Source of the DNA: Sphaerimonospora sp050942215
GTDB lineage: Bacteria; Actinomycetota; Actinomycetes; Streptosporangiales; Streptosporangiaceae
NCBI RefSeq assembly: GCF_050942215.1
Contig: NZ_CP192056.1
Coordinates: forward strand, 1,116,001-1,180,000
Direction of reading: 5' to 3'
Length of the DNA stretch: 64,000 bases
Both the position numbers and the translations under genes were made by a program. The notes beneath the pieces were generated by a model. It ran no database searches. It was not told where the DNA came from and was given only the letters and a program-made list of their open reading frames with translations. This document shows, piece by piece, positions 1 to 8,115 of the stretch (position 1 is the stretch's first letter; every line of letters starts with the position of its first letter).

Positions 1-703
1 TGCGGATGTTGACCCCCCGCAATAGCCACGGGTGGTTCTCGGAATATCTGAACCAGACGTCGCGTAGCTCGATGCCCTGCCTAAGTGGCGGGACCGAAAG
101 TGGATGGGAGGGCAGAGGAAGGTCGGGTTCGGCGTCTGCCACCGCGACGTAGTGACCGAACATGGACAATTCCAGATAGAAGGAGGCGATGTCTCTAGCG
201 AGTGCCTGGAGCGCGGCCTAAGTTCCCGTCATCGCGGCGATGAGCATGGTGATGTCGCCGGCTGAGAGTTGGCCCTGCCGCGCCGCGTTCACCGCCCACA
301 GCAGTCCGGCGCCCCACACAGTGGCAGTCAGCCCCGACAGGCCGCCCTGGACCAACAGGTCGCGCCGGTCCAGATCGCGTCGGGCGGCGTCGATGACACG
401 CCGCTCAGCTAGCAGGCGCTTCTGGAAGAAGGCTCCGGCAGCGAACAGTCTGATCTCTTTCGCCGCTTCCACGCTTGAGAGCAGGTCACCGTAGAACATC
501 TCCCGGCGTTCCAGCGGCCCAATACGCCAGGCGACCTTCGTGTAACGCCTTGACATGGCCATTTCACCAATGAGGATCGGAACGGCGGCTAGGACGATGA
601 CACTGGTCAGCACGGGGTTAATCAGAAATAGAGAGCCGAGGAATCCCAAGATTGTGATGCTGTCTGCAGATAGGCTGGCGCCACCTACGGTGTTTCCATC
701 CAT
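1..703 (-). pseudogene. ABC exporter (membrane domain plus start of ATPase), broken by in-frame stop
   Basis: Read on the minus strand, 703 to 221 encodes the membrane part of an ABC exporter: hydrophobic segment ITILGFLGSLFLINPVL, coupling-helix-like region ERREMFYGDLLSSVEAAKEI, then another hydrophobic stretch. An amber TAG at 220-218 stops it. The same frame continues without interruption through the inter-domain linker (SFYLELSMFGHYVAVADAEP) into a typical ATPase-domain start (IELRDVWFRYSENHPWLLRG) and runs off the window at base 1. The N-terminal helices expected of the family are also missing upstream of about 703. One nonsense change plus a 5' truncation make this a pseudogene. Read-through or a separately translated ATPase domain is less likely. 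Confidence 0.8.
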
Positions 704-1050
704 CAGTAACAGTCATGGTTGAACCTTTCCTTGCACCCTCTCCCATTGACCGTTTTATTCTAGTGACGAATCCGTCAACTCCACATAAAGTCGGACTTAC
801 CGATCGTCTCGGAAGCGGGGTCTCTCGCTGCCTTGCTGGGACCTTCTGTCGGGTTTCGCAGTCCCGACCCAATGGTGTTTTTCCGGCAAGATTGAACCGG
901 ACAATAGGGATCTCCGGGAGAACTAACCGCATTGTGGTGGACATGTGAGCGAACAGAAGAGGGCATAGGGTGCGAAGCCCTGTGGAAAGATGAACTCGCG
1001 GGAGGTCAATCACAGGAGGATGGGGGATCGCATGAATCCTCGCCCGACGG

Positions 1051-1127
1051 GTATCGGCCACCAAACCCGCCCTGGCCACGCAGGTGATCGCCGCCGCGTT
1101 GGACGCCGGGATCGACGCGCCCTGGGT
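1051..1127 (+). mobile_element. IS701-type transposase fragment
   Basis: The plus-strand frame reads VSATKPALATQVIAAALDAG followed by IDAPWV. This resembles the conserved stretch of IS701-family transposases just before their DEVYG catalytic motif (TKPxLAxxMIxxALDAGVPxxWV). The catalytic motif does not follow: the frame drifts into LDAAEPVSHP. A TGA lies a few codons upstream. This is an internal fragment only. The family call rests on remembered motif similarity. Confidence 0.45.
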
Positions 1128-1214
1128 GCTTGATGCGGCTGAACCGGTGTCTCACCCGACGAGGCGTCCCGCCGGACCGCACTCGTCTCGGCCCCGAAGT
1201 AAGGACGCAGGCTT

Positions 1215-1325
1215 CGTGCGGTGAGTAGCACTCTATCCGCTCGTTGTTCGTAGTTGATCGGGCTGAGGCGGTTCGGGGTGGAGTGTCTCCTTCGGGTGTT
1301 GTAGCCGGTGATCTATCGGAAGACC
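1215..1325 (-). mobile_element. IS3-family OrfB transposase C-terminal fragment
   Basis: The minus strand from about 1325 down reads VFR-stop-ITGYNTRRRHSTPNRLSPINYEQR. This is the classical C-terminal end of IS3-family integrase-type transposases (YNxxRxHSxLxxLSPxxYE). An amber codon stands where the family usually has tryptophan (TGG to TAG). The upstream catalytic core is absent, so this is a dead remnant. Confidence 0.55.
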
Positions 1326-1496
1326 ACCAGCCGGGCTTGGCGAGCCGGGGAGCGGCCTCTGGCGCCCTGGAGCGTCTCGCGCTTCAGCGGCTCGGTCGCC
1401 TGGTCGCCCGTCGCGCTCGCGGTCACCGCGGCCGCGGTCGCCCTGGTGGTGGTGACGATCGTCCTCTCCTGAGGCGGCTCCTCAGGCGGCTCCTGA

Positions 1497-3158
1497 TCAG
1501 TGCAGGCCGAGGGCTGCGGCGAGGTCCTTCTTGAGCGCCTCCAGGTCCTCGGCGGCGCGTGCCCTGGCCCCGGCCACGGAGTCTTCGACCGGGACGACGA
1601 TCTCCAGGTAGCACTTGAGCTTGGGCTCGGTGCCGCTGGGCCGTACGACCACGCGGGCGCCGCCGCTCAGGCGGTAGCGCAGGCCGTCGGTGGGCGGCAG
1701 CCCGGCCACGCCCTCGGCCAGGTCCTCGGCCGACTCCACCACGCGACCGGCGAGCTCGGCCGGCGGCTCGACGCGCAGCCGGGTCATGGCGCGGCGGATC
1801 TCCGCGAGGTCCGTCACCCGGAACGAGAGCTGCGCGGTGGCATGCAGGCCGTACCGCCTGGCCTGGTCGTCCAGCAGGTCGAGCAGCGTCCGCCCGGACC
1901 GCTTGGCCTCGGCGGCCAGACCGGCGACGGCGAGGGCGGCGCCGATGCCGTCCTTGTCGCACACGGGCAGGCCCTCATCGGAGCCGACGCTGTACCCGAG
2001 CGCCTCCTCGTACCCGAAGACCAGACCGGGACCGGCCTTCATGATCCACTTGAAGCCGGTGAGGGTCTCGGTCCGGCGCACGCCGTACGCGGCCGCGATC
2101 TCGGCGAGCAGCGACGACGACACGATCGTCGTGGCGACCAGGCGGTCGTCGCCGGAGGTGTGCCGCAGCACGTGCTCGGCCAGCAGGCCGCCCACCTCGT
2201 CGCCCGTGAGCATGCGGTACCCGCCCTCAGGCAGCGGAGTGCCGACGGCGCACCTGTCCGCGTCCGGGTCGTTGGCCAGCACCAGGTCGGCGCCGATCGA
2301 GGCGGCCAGGCCGAGCGCGAGGTCCATCGCGCCGGGTTCCTCCGGATTGGGGAACGCCACGGTCGGGAAGTCGGGGTCCGGCTCGGCCTGACGGCCGACC
2401 ACGCGCGGCGCGGCGAACCCCGCGCGCTCGAACGCCTCGGCGAGGACGCCGTACCCGACCCCGTGCAGCGGCGTGTACGCGATCACCAGCTCCCTGGCCG
2501 CGCCGACCGGGAGGGCGGCCAGGGCCTCCAGGTACGGAACGACGATCGCGTCGTGGTCGAGCGTCTCCCAGCCGTGGCCGAGGGGAAGCTCGTCCACCCG
2601 GCCGACGGCGTCGATCGCCTGGGAGATCTCGCGATCGATCGGCGGGACGATCTGCGCGCCGTCCCCCCAGTAGACCTTGTAGCCGTTGTCCCGTGGCGGG
2701 TTGTGCGAGGCGGTCACCATGACGCCCGCGTCCGCCCCCAGGTGGCGTACGGCGAACGCCAGCACCGGGGTCGGCCATCTGCCGTCCATCACCGAGACGC
2801 GCAGGCCGGCCCCCGTGAGCACGGCGGCGGTGTCCGCCGCGAACACGTCCGACATGTGGCGTGCGTCGAAGCCGACGACCACGTGCCCGCCCGGCCCGAG
2901 CACGCGGGCCAGCCCGGCGGCGGTCCGCATCACCGTGACGCGGTTCATCCGGTTCGGGCCGGCGCCCAGCTCGCCGCGCAGGCCGGCCGTACCGAACTCG
3001 AGCCTGTCGCGGAACCGGTCGGCCAGCGCGGCCGTGTCCCGGCGACCGAGGATGTCCGCCAACTCCGCCCGGGTCAGCGGGTCGGGATCCTGGGCGAGCC
3101 ACTCACGGGCGATCCGGACCAGGTCGTCGGTGGTCAAAGCGCGTTCCCCCTGAGTCAT
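1497..3158 (-). CDS. Phospho-sugar mutase (phosphomannomutase/phosphoglucomutase family)
   Basis: Alpha-D-phosphohexomutase, a cytoplasmic enzyme moving phosphate between C1 and C6 (or C1 and C5) of sugar phosphates. The four family signatures are present in order: active-site loop TASHNPPRDNGYK with the phosphoserine, metal-binding loop DPDADRCAV, sugar-binding loop GYEEALGYSVG, and phosphate-binding loop RPSGTEPKLKCY near the C-terminus. Length about 553 residues matches actinobacterial PmmB. Start: ATG 3158 (MTQGERAL), although its GGAGG sits almost on the start codon. A TTG seven codons downstream, preceded by GGGGGA at better spacing, is an alternative. It lies 63 bases downstream of pnp on the same strand, suggesting a ribose/deoxyribose phosphate salvage unit. 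Confidence 0.9.
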   Translation of the reverse strand: MTQGERALTTDDLVRIAREWLAQDPDPLTRAELADILGRRDTAALADRFRDRLEFGTAGLRGELGAGPNRMNRVTVMRTAAGLARVLGPGGHVVVGFDARHMSDVFAADTAAVLTGAGLRVSVMDGRWPTPVLAFAVRHLGADAGVMVTASHNPPRDNGYKVYWGDGAQIVPPIDREISQAIDAVGRVDELPLGHGWETLDHDAIVVPYLEALAALPVGAARELVIAYTPLHGVGYGVLAEAFERAGFAAPRVVGRQAEPDPDFPTVAFPNPEEPGAMDLALGLAASIGADLVLANDPDADRCAVGTPLPEGGYRMLTGDEVGGLLAEHVLRHTSGDDRLVATTIVSSSLLAEIAAAYGVRRTETLTGFKWIMKAGPGLVFGYEEALGYSVGSDEGLPVCDKDGIGAALAVAGLAAEAKRSGRTLLDLLDDQARRYGLHATAQLSFRVTDLAEIRRAMTRLRVEPPAELAGRVVESAEDLAEGVAGLPPTDGLRYRLSGGARVVVRPSGTEPKLKCYLEIVVPVEDSVAGARARAAEDLEALKKDLAAALGLH

Positions 3159-3221
3159 CCTCCGGTCGTGTCCCGACAAATCATGCCCGGCAGGCCGACA
3201 GGGCACCCGGTGGACATCTGC

Positions 3222-4025
3222 CTAAAGCTTGTCGACCACCTTGGCGAGGAGGGCGCCCATCCGGGTGGCGGTGGCCCGGCCCACCGCGAGGACCTCCTCG
3301 TGGTCGAGCGGCTCGCCGGTCAGGCCGGCGCCCGGGTTGGTGACCAGGGAGATGCCGAGGATCTCGGCGCCGGCCTCCCGCGCCGCGATCGCCTCGAGCA
3401 CGGTGGACATGCCGATCAGGTCCCCGCCGAGCGTGCGGAGCATGCGGATCTCGGCCGGCGTCTCGTACGTCGGCCCGCGGAACGCCACGTAGACGCCCTC
3501 GGCCAGCGACGGGTCCACCTCGCGGGCGAGGGCGCGCAGCCGCCGGCTGTAGACCTCGGTCAGGTCGACGAACGTCGCGCCGGTGATCGGGTTGCTCCCG
3601 GTCATGTTGATGTGGTCGCTGATCAGGATGGGCTCGCCGACCCGCTGCGTCTCCGGCCGCAGGCCGCCGGCGGCGTTGGTCAGCACGACGGCGCGTACGC
3701 CGGTGGCGGTCGCCGTACGGACTCCGTGGACCACGGCCTCCACGCCGCGGCCCTCGTAGAGGTGCGTGCGTCCGAGGAAGATCAGCGCGTTCAGGCCCGC
3801 GCCGGTCCGTACCGCGCGGAGGGCGCCCGCGTGCCCGGCGACGGCGGGCGGGGTGAAACCGGGAAGCTTCGTCACGGGGAACTCGGCGATGGTCTCGCCG
3901 ATGGCGTCGGCGGCCGGTACCCATCCCGAGCCCATGACGAGGGCCACATCGAAGGAACCGACGCCGGTGAGGTTGCGCAGGGTGCTCGCGGCCTCGGCCG
4001 CCAGGGCATATGGGTCGTTGGTCAC
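3222..4025 (-). CDS. Purine nucleoside phosphorylase
   Basis: Trimeric-type purine nucleoside phosphorylase. It cleaves inosine or guanosine with phosphate to give base plus ribose-1-phosphate, the substrate of the adjacent phosphomutase. Visible motifs: MGSGW near the N-terminus (phosphate loop), GHAGALRAV, GRTHLYEGRG, the family signature VLTNAAGGL, and MTGSNPITG plus TYETPAEIRML in the C-terminal half. The 267-residue length is normal. The start is GTG 4025 (VTNDPYAL). A longer upstream frame exists but runs through the intergenic repeat. TACCCT lies seven bases before the GTG with no Shine-Dalgarno, as in leaderless transcripts. M. tuberculosis deoD/pmmB have the same order. Confidence 0.93.
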   Translation of the reverse strand: MTNDPYALAAEAASTLRNLTGVGSFDVALVMGSGWVPAADAIGETIAEFPVTKLPGFTPPAVAGHAGALRAVRTGAGLNALIFLGRTHLYEGRGVEAVVHGVRTATATGVRAVVLTNAAGGLRPETQRVGEPILISDHINMTGSNPITGATFVDLTEVYSRRLRALAREVDPSLAEGVYVAFRGPTYETPAEIRMLRTLGGDLIGMSTVLEAIAAREAGAEILGISLVTNPGAGLTGEPLDHEEVLAVGRATATRMGALLAKVVDKL

Positions 4026-4051
4026 ACCAGTGAGGGTACAGAAGCCGTCCG

Positions 4052-4195
4052 ACCCCCCCACCCCCGTGGTGATCTTGCAGTTGCTCGCAGGAGCCGCCCC
4101 GAGCTGGAAGAATACCTCCCGTGATCTTGCAGAAACTCGCACCCAAGGCCGCTGACCTGGGCGATCGTCATACGTGATCTTGCAGAGGTACGGCA
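4052..4195 (-). repeat. Phased repeat element A (three GCAAGATCAC boxes, G-tract)
   Basis: On the plus strand, boxes beginning GTGATCTTGC start at 4069, 4121 and 4174 (spacing 52 and 53). The boxes at 4069 and 4121 are full (GTGATCTTGCAG then nnnCTCGCA). The box at 4174 has only the first half. On the minus strand the element therefore reads half box, full box, full box, then a G-rich tract (4068 to 4052), and runs up against the pnp promoter. Other copies lie near 6.4, 28.2 and 55.8 kb. Function unknown. Confidence 0.85.
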
Positions 4196-4239
4196 CGCGG
4201 GACGACGCGGGGGAGAACGAGGAACCGGGCGGTGTGCGG

Positions 4240-4692
4240 TCAGTCACCCAGCGACTTGCACGGGCGGTTGCGCAGGCCGGTGACGTAGTCGTCGGGGGCA
4301 CCGGCCTTCTCGGCGGCCTCGGCCAGGATGCCCAGGTAACGCGCGGACGGCAGGCCGCCCTCATAGGAGTCGAGGACGTAGGTCCAGGCCAGTACGTCGC
4401 CCTCCAGGGTCGCGACGCGGAGCCGTACCTTGCGGTAGATGCCGAGATCGGTGCCCATCCACTCGTCGAGGGAGGCCTCGTCCCACTCCGGCACGTCGTA
4501 GAGCACGACGAACACCTGGTCGTCGGGGTCTTCGACGATGGTCGTGAGCGCGCCCTCCCAGCTGACGTCCTCCCCGCCGAAGGTCAGCCGCCAGCCCGCG
4601 AACCAGCCGGTTCCTCGCATGGGCGAGTGGGGGGCCCACTCGGCCATCTGCTTCGGGTCCATGTTGCTGCCGTAGGCGGCGTAAACAGGCAC
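4240..4692 (-). CDS. Gamma-glutamylcyclotransferase-like protein
   Basis: Small protein of about 150 residues with the GGCT/AIG2 fold signature at the extreme N-terminus (VYAAYGSNMDPKQM). The YGSN loop binds the gamma-glutamyl group. Downstream are WRLTFGGEDVSWEGALTTI and VFVVLYDVPEWDEASLDEW, typical of the family, with acidic residues suited to catalysis. The 5-oxoproline-forming reaction is inferred from the family; the true substrate is unknown. The start is set at GTG 4692 because homologues begin at this point. A TTG at 4701 would add three residues. TACGCT lies eight bases before the GTG, a possible leaderless promoter. Its neighbours lpdA and pnp match the M. tuberculosis Rv3303c-Rv3307 order. 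Confidence 0.8.
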   Translation of the reverse strand: MPVYAAYGSNMDPKQMAEWAPHSPMRGTGWFAGWRLTFGGEDVSWEGALTTIVEDPDDQVFVVLYDVPEWDEASLDEWMGTDLGIYRKVRLRVATLEGDVLAWTYVLDSYEGGLPSARYLGILAEAAEKAGAPDDYVTGLRNRPCKSLGD

Positions 4693-4827
4693 GGCACACA
4701 AGCGTAATCCAAGATGCCCGGTCTTCGCCGACGGGATCGCTTACGACGTGCCGCCGGAGACGGATTCGGTACGGCCGGACCGGGTGAACAGGGAATGGGC
4801 GCGTAAGAATGCGGGACAATAGGATAC

Positions 4828-6219
4828 GTGACGAGGATTGTGATCATTGGTGGCGGTCCCGGCGGGTACGAGGCGGCGCTGGTGGCCGCGCAACTGGGTG
4901 CACAGGTCACCGTGGTCGAACGGGACGGCCCCGGCGGCGCCTGCGTGCTCACCGACTGCGTGCCGTCCAAGACCCTGATCGCCACCTCCGTCCGAAAACA
5001 GGCGCTGCTCGACGCGTCATCGGTCGGCGTCCAGTACGACGGCGGCTCTGACGGCGAGACCGGAGGCGTCATCGCCGACATGCGCCTGGTGAACAGGCGT
5101 GTGAAAGAGCTGGCGCACGCGCAGTCCGCCGACGTCAGGGCACGGCTCGCCGCCGAGGGCGTGGAGGTGATCCACGCCGAGGGGCGGCTCGTCGACCCCC
5201 AGGTGGTACGCGCGGGCGACCGGACGATCCGGGCCGACGTCGTCATCGTCGCCACCGGCGCCCACCCCCGTGTGCTGCCCGGCGCCGAGCCGGACGGGGA
5301 GCGCATCCTGTCCTGGCGGCAGCTGTACGACCTGCGGGAACTGCCCGAGCATCTGATCGTCGTCGGGTCGGGGGTGACCGGCGCCGAGTTCGCCGGCGCG
5401 TACCAGTCGCTCGGCTCCCAGGTGACGCTGGTCTCCTCCCGGGACCGGATGATGCCGAACGAGGACGCCGACGGGGCCGAGGTGCTGGAGGAGGTCTACC
5501 GGCGTCGCGGCATGAACGTCTTGGGCAGATCGCGGGCCGCCTCGGTCAAGCGCACTGCCGACGGAGTCGTGGTCACGCTGGAGGACGGCAGGACCGCCGA
5601 GGGCAGTCACTGCCTGATGACCGTCGGCATGGTGCCCAACACGGCCGGGATCGGCTTGGAGGACAACGGCGTACGGCTCGACCGGGGCGGGTTCATCGAG
5701 GTCGACAAGGTGTCCAGGACCTCGGCTCCCGGGATCTACGCGGCCGGCGACTGCACGGGCGTGCTGATGCTGGCGTCCGTCGCCGCCATGCAGGGCAGGA
5801 TCGCCGTCTGGCACGCACTCGGCGAGGCCGTCCAGCCCATCCGGCTGGCCACGGTCGCCGCCAACATCTTCACCGACCCCGAGATCGCCAACGTCGGGGT
5901 GTCGCAGCAGCAGATCGAGTCCGGCGAAATCGGCGCCAACGTCGTGAAGCTGCCCCTGGCGACCAATGCGCGGGCCAAGATGCAGGGGTTCAACGACGGG
6001 TTCGTGAAGCTCTTCTGCCGGCCCAACACGGGCATCGTGCTCGGCGGCGTCGTGGTGGCCCCCCGAGCGTCGGAGCTGATCCTCGCGGTGTCCGTCGCCG
6101 TGCAGCAGCGGCTCACCGTCGATCAGCTCGCGCACACGTTCGCGGTGTACCCGTCGCTGTCGGGTTCCATCACCGAGGCGGCCAGGCGCCTCATGTCGCC
6201 GCTCACCACCACCATCTGA
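4828..6219 (+). CDS. lpdA: NAD(P)H-quinone dehydrogenase / flavoprotein disulfide reductase (LpdA type)
   Basis: FAD-dependent pyridine nucleotide-disulfide oxidoreductase of 463 residues. The N-terminal FAD fold is GGGPGGYEAALVAAQLGA. The redox-cysteine region is GGACVLTDCVPSKT (residues about 37-50). A second dinucleotide fold reads VVGSGVTGAEFAGAYQSLGS. The FAD-contact motif APGIYAAGDCTG and a C-terminal dimerisation domain follow. The C-terminal His-x4-Glu pair of true lipoamide dehydrogenases is not evident, as in mycobacterial LpdA (Rv3303c), which reduces quinones. That is the preferred assignment. Start GTG 4828 has a weak AGGA just upstream. The gene stands alone, divergent from the GGCT-like gene. 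Confidence 0.88.
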   Translation: MTRIVIIGGGPGGYEAALVAAQLGAQVTVVERDGPGGACVLTDCVPSKTLIATSVRKQALLDASSVGVQYDGGSDGETGGVIADMRLVNRRVKELAHAQSADVRARLAAEGVEVIHAEGRLVDPQVVRAGDRTIRADVVIVATGAHPRVLPGAEPDGERILSWRQLYDLRELPEHLIVVGSGVTGAEFAGAYQSLGSQVTLVSSRDRMMPNEDADGAEVLEEVYRRRGMNVLGRSRAASVKRTADGVVVTLEDGRTAEGSHCLMTVGMVPNTAGIGLEDNGVRLDRGGFIEVDKVSRTSAPGIYAAGDCTGVLMLASVAAMQGRIAVWHALGEAVQPIRLATVAANIFTDPEIANVGVSQQQIESGEIGANVVKLPLATNARAKMQGFNDGFVKLFCRPNTGIVLGGVVVAPRASELILAVSVAVQQRLTVDQLAHTFAVYPSLSGSITEAARRLMSPLTTTI

Positions 6220-6322
6220 CCACTCGCACGCGGCGAGGCACCGGTGGGCGGGCATCGGCGGAGCGTCGGTAGGGCGTTCATGGGGGTCGGCGGGTTCGCC
6301 GCCGGTGCCCGGACACGGCGAC

Positions 6323-6480
6323 GCCGTGATCTCACACCCGGTCGAGTGCAAGATCACGGCGGATGAAGTTGCAGGTGGCGGGCCCTCCCTGCGAGTTTCT
6401 GCAAGATCACGAATGGTATCCGTCCTGGTGAGCGGGAATCGCTGCGAGTATTCGCAAGATCACGCGGGGGAGGGGGTGGG
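6323..6480 (+). repeat. Phased repeat element B (three GCAAGATCAC boxes, G-tract)
   Basis: The boxes end in GATCAC at 6357, 6410 and 6463, exactly 53 bases apart. The first is a half box (TGCAAGATCAC). The second (6390-6410) and third (6443-6463) are full, and the third carries the perfect dyad TGCGA-GTAT-TCGCA. A G-rich tract follows (from 6464). The half box also forms a 10-bp perfect inverted repeat with GCCGTGATCT at 6323-6332 (partner 6351-6360). The element lies between the convergent genes lpdA and the TPM-domain gene. Confidence 0.88.
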
Positions 6481-6523
6481 GCCGGATATCGCCGGTCGGC
6501 GGCCACCCGGCCCCTTCGCCGCT

Positions 6524-6612
6524 ACCGATCCCCTGGGGTCACCGGTCCCATTGGGGTTAGTGGTCCCCTTGGGGTTACCGGTTCTTTCGGTGGCTACCGG
6601 TCCGCTCGGGGG
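6524..6612. repeat. Degenerate 18-bp tandem repeat beyond the TPM gene stop
   Basis: About five imperfect 18-base units beginning ACCGGTCC or close variants run from 6524 to the TPM-gene stop codon. Read on the minus strand in frame with that gene, past its TGA, they would encode a six-residue repeat (TGNPKG, TTNPNG, TGDPRG). The units keep the codon-multiple length, so this may be a lost low-complexity tail. See the finding on the TPM gene. Confidence 0.6.
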
Positions 6613-7998
6613 TCACCAGTCGCCGCCGCCGAAATCGCCACCGCCGAAGTCGCTGCCGCCACCCCAGTCGCCGCCGCCGAAACCTCCGCCGCCGAAGTCA
6701 CCGCCGCCCCAGTCGTCGCCGCCGCCACCACCGGCCTCGACGCCCGCCGCGTAGCCCGCGCCGTAGCCGCCCCAGCCGCCGCCGAAGGCGTGGCCGAGCA
6801 TGGTGCCGACCATCATGCCGGTCAGCAGGTCGCCGCCGAAGCCGCCGTAGTACCCGTAGGCGTACGGCTGGTAGGCCGGGCCCGCGTCCCAGTACGGCCT
6901 GCGCTCGCCGTTGACCATGACCTCGCGCATCTGCGGGTCGAAGCCACGCTCCACCGCCTCGGCGTCCGCCGCGCAGGCGGGTACGTCGCGGAGCGCGCCG
7001 CCGGGCGGGGCCCACCGCACGTTGCGGACCGACGGGCCGTGCTGCGGGTTGAAGAAGCACGGGGGCAGGCGCTCGGGCAGCGGCTGGTCGTTCACCCGGG
7101 CCTTGACACAGGCCAGCGCGTAGCGGCCGTCCTCCAGCGTCGAGGTCACCGTGCGCAGCTCGTCCGCGCGCTGCACCGCGGCCAGCTCGTTCTTGGCCTG
7201 CTCGTAGGAGTCGAGTGCGCGCTGCCAGTCGGCCGCCGTCTCCGCCTGCGGCAGCATCTTCACGTCCATGTCGAGGGCGGTGATCTCCTCACCGAACTTG
7301 GTGACGTCCTCCTCGACCGTCTGCTTCACCGCGGCGAGCTCGGCCGCCTCGCGCTCCTCACGCCTGCGCTTGTTGCGGCGAGCGATCATCCACAGCCCGG
7401 CTCCGCCCACGACCGCGATGCCCAGGATGCCGACGAGCACGCCTGTGCCGCCGCCTCCACCGACCGTGGTTCCCTGCTTACGCGCCCCGCTGACATCGCC
7501 GTCCTTGACCATGTTGACCCGGTTGACGAAGTCCTGCATGCCGGTGACGAGGTCGGTGTTGGCGTTGGTGGAGAGCTTGGCCAACGTGCCCGCCGCGTTC
7601 TTGGGCAGGTCGTTCGATCCGGCGAACAGGCTGGTCCCGTCGAGCACCGCCACGGTCGCCTTCGACCGGCCCGCCTTGTCGAGCTCGGTCAGCAGCTGTG
7701 GGATATAGGTACTGATCTGGGCGGTGGTCACGGTGCCGTCGGGCAGTGCGGCCACATAGATCGGGGCCTTCGACTCCTTCAGCGCCTCGCGGAGCCCGTT
7801 CTGCTGGGTGGACGACAGCGGCGATCCGCTCATCGCATAGAAGTGATCCTGACTGTTCTTCCACGACGCGACGACGGTGGCCGGGTCCGGCGGAGCGGCG
7901 GCGTACGCAGACGGGACCGTGGCGATCAGCGCGAACATGCTGATGACCAGCGCCGCCACGGCGCTGCCCGCACGGCCCAGCGGGGTTTTCTTGGTCAC
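6613..7998 (-). CDS. TPM-domain membrane protein with glycine-rich tail
   Basis: 461-residue protein. It starts with a signal peptide (hydrophobic AVAALVISMFALIATVPSAYA). An extracytoplasmic alpha/beta domain of the TPM/DUF4350-like kind follows (about 40-165), with IYVAALPDG and ATVAVLDGTSLF. Then come a Gly-rich hinge, one membrane helix (about 187-207, VLVGILGIAVVGGAGLWMI), a basic cytoplasmic stop, a long helical region likely to form coiled coil (about 210-290), and a Gly/Asp/Trp/Phe-rich tail with repeated GGGDFGGGDW-like units. TPM proteins are linked to photosystem repair and to membrane stress in other bacteria; no specific role can be given here. It starts at ATG 7998 with GGAGG about 9 bases upstream. 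Monocistronic. Confidence 0.7.
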   Translation of the reverse strand: MTKKTPLGRAGSAVAALVISMFALIATVPSAYAAAPPDPATVVASWKNSQDHFYAMSGSPLSSTQQNGLREALKESKAPIYVAALPDGTVTTAQISTYIPQLLTELDKAGRSKATVAVLDGTSLFAGSNDLPKNAAGTLAKLSTNANTDLVTGMQDFVNRVNMVKDGDVSGARKQGTTVGGGGGTGVLVGILGIAVVGGAGLWMIARRNKRRREEREAAELAAVKQTVEEDVTKFGEEITALDMDVKMLPQAETAADWQRALDSYEQAKNELAAVQRADELRTVTSTLEDGRYALACVKARVNDQPLPERLPPCFFNPQHGPSVRNVRWAPPGGALRDVPACAADAEAVERGFDPQMREVMVNGERRPYWDAGPAYQPYAYGYYGGFGGDLLTGMMVGTMLGHAFGGGWGGYGAGYAAGVEAGGGGGDDWGGGDFGGGGFGGGDWGGGSDFGGGDFGGGDW

Positions 7999-8115
7999 GG
8001 CTTTAAGCCTCCTTCGCCCTTCTGGACGAACGGCGGTGTGCGATGGTTCCTCTTTCCGGCAACGCTATCCGCTGAAGCACGCCCCGCGTCGGGCCGCTTT
8101 CCCGTTCCAAACGAA

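Larger units (their letters stand above)
704..1496. other. Non-coding scrap region with mobile-element remnants
   Basis: No intact gene is visible in this 793-base stretch. It holds two transposase fragments (separate entries). It also holds, on the plus strand, about 35 codons ending at TGA 1470-1472 that encode a hydrophobic tail (VALAVTAAAVALVVVTIVL), which looks like the lost C-terminus of a membrane protein. A short direct repeat of GGCGGCTCCT lies just before the phosphomutase stop codon. The region reads as a junction where several insertions and deletions have accumulated. Confidence 0.5.

Noticed and set aside
618..1079. Minus-strand frame of 153 codons upstream of the exporter remnant
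   Set aside because: Its sequence does not continue the exporter's N-terminal helices and shows no family features; it overlaps the exporter remnant in another frame.
1500..4124. Open plus-strand frame of 874 codons opposite the phosphomutase and pnp genes
   Set aside because: It is an antisense shadow caused by high GC at third positions. Its translation is rich in Gly, Arg, Val, His with no family motif, while the minus strand has clear enzyme signatures.
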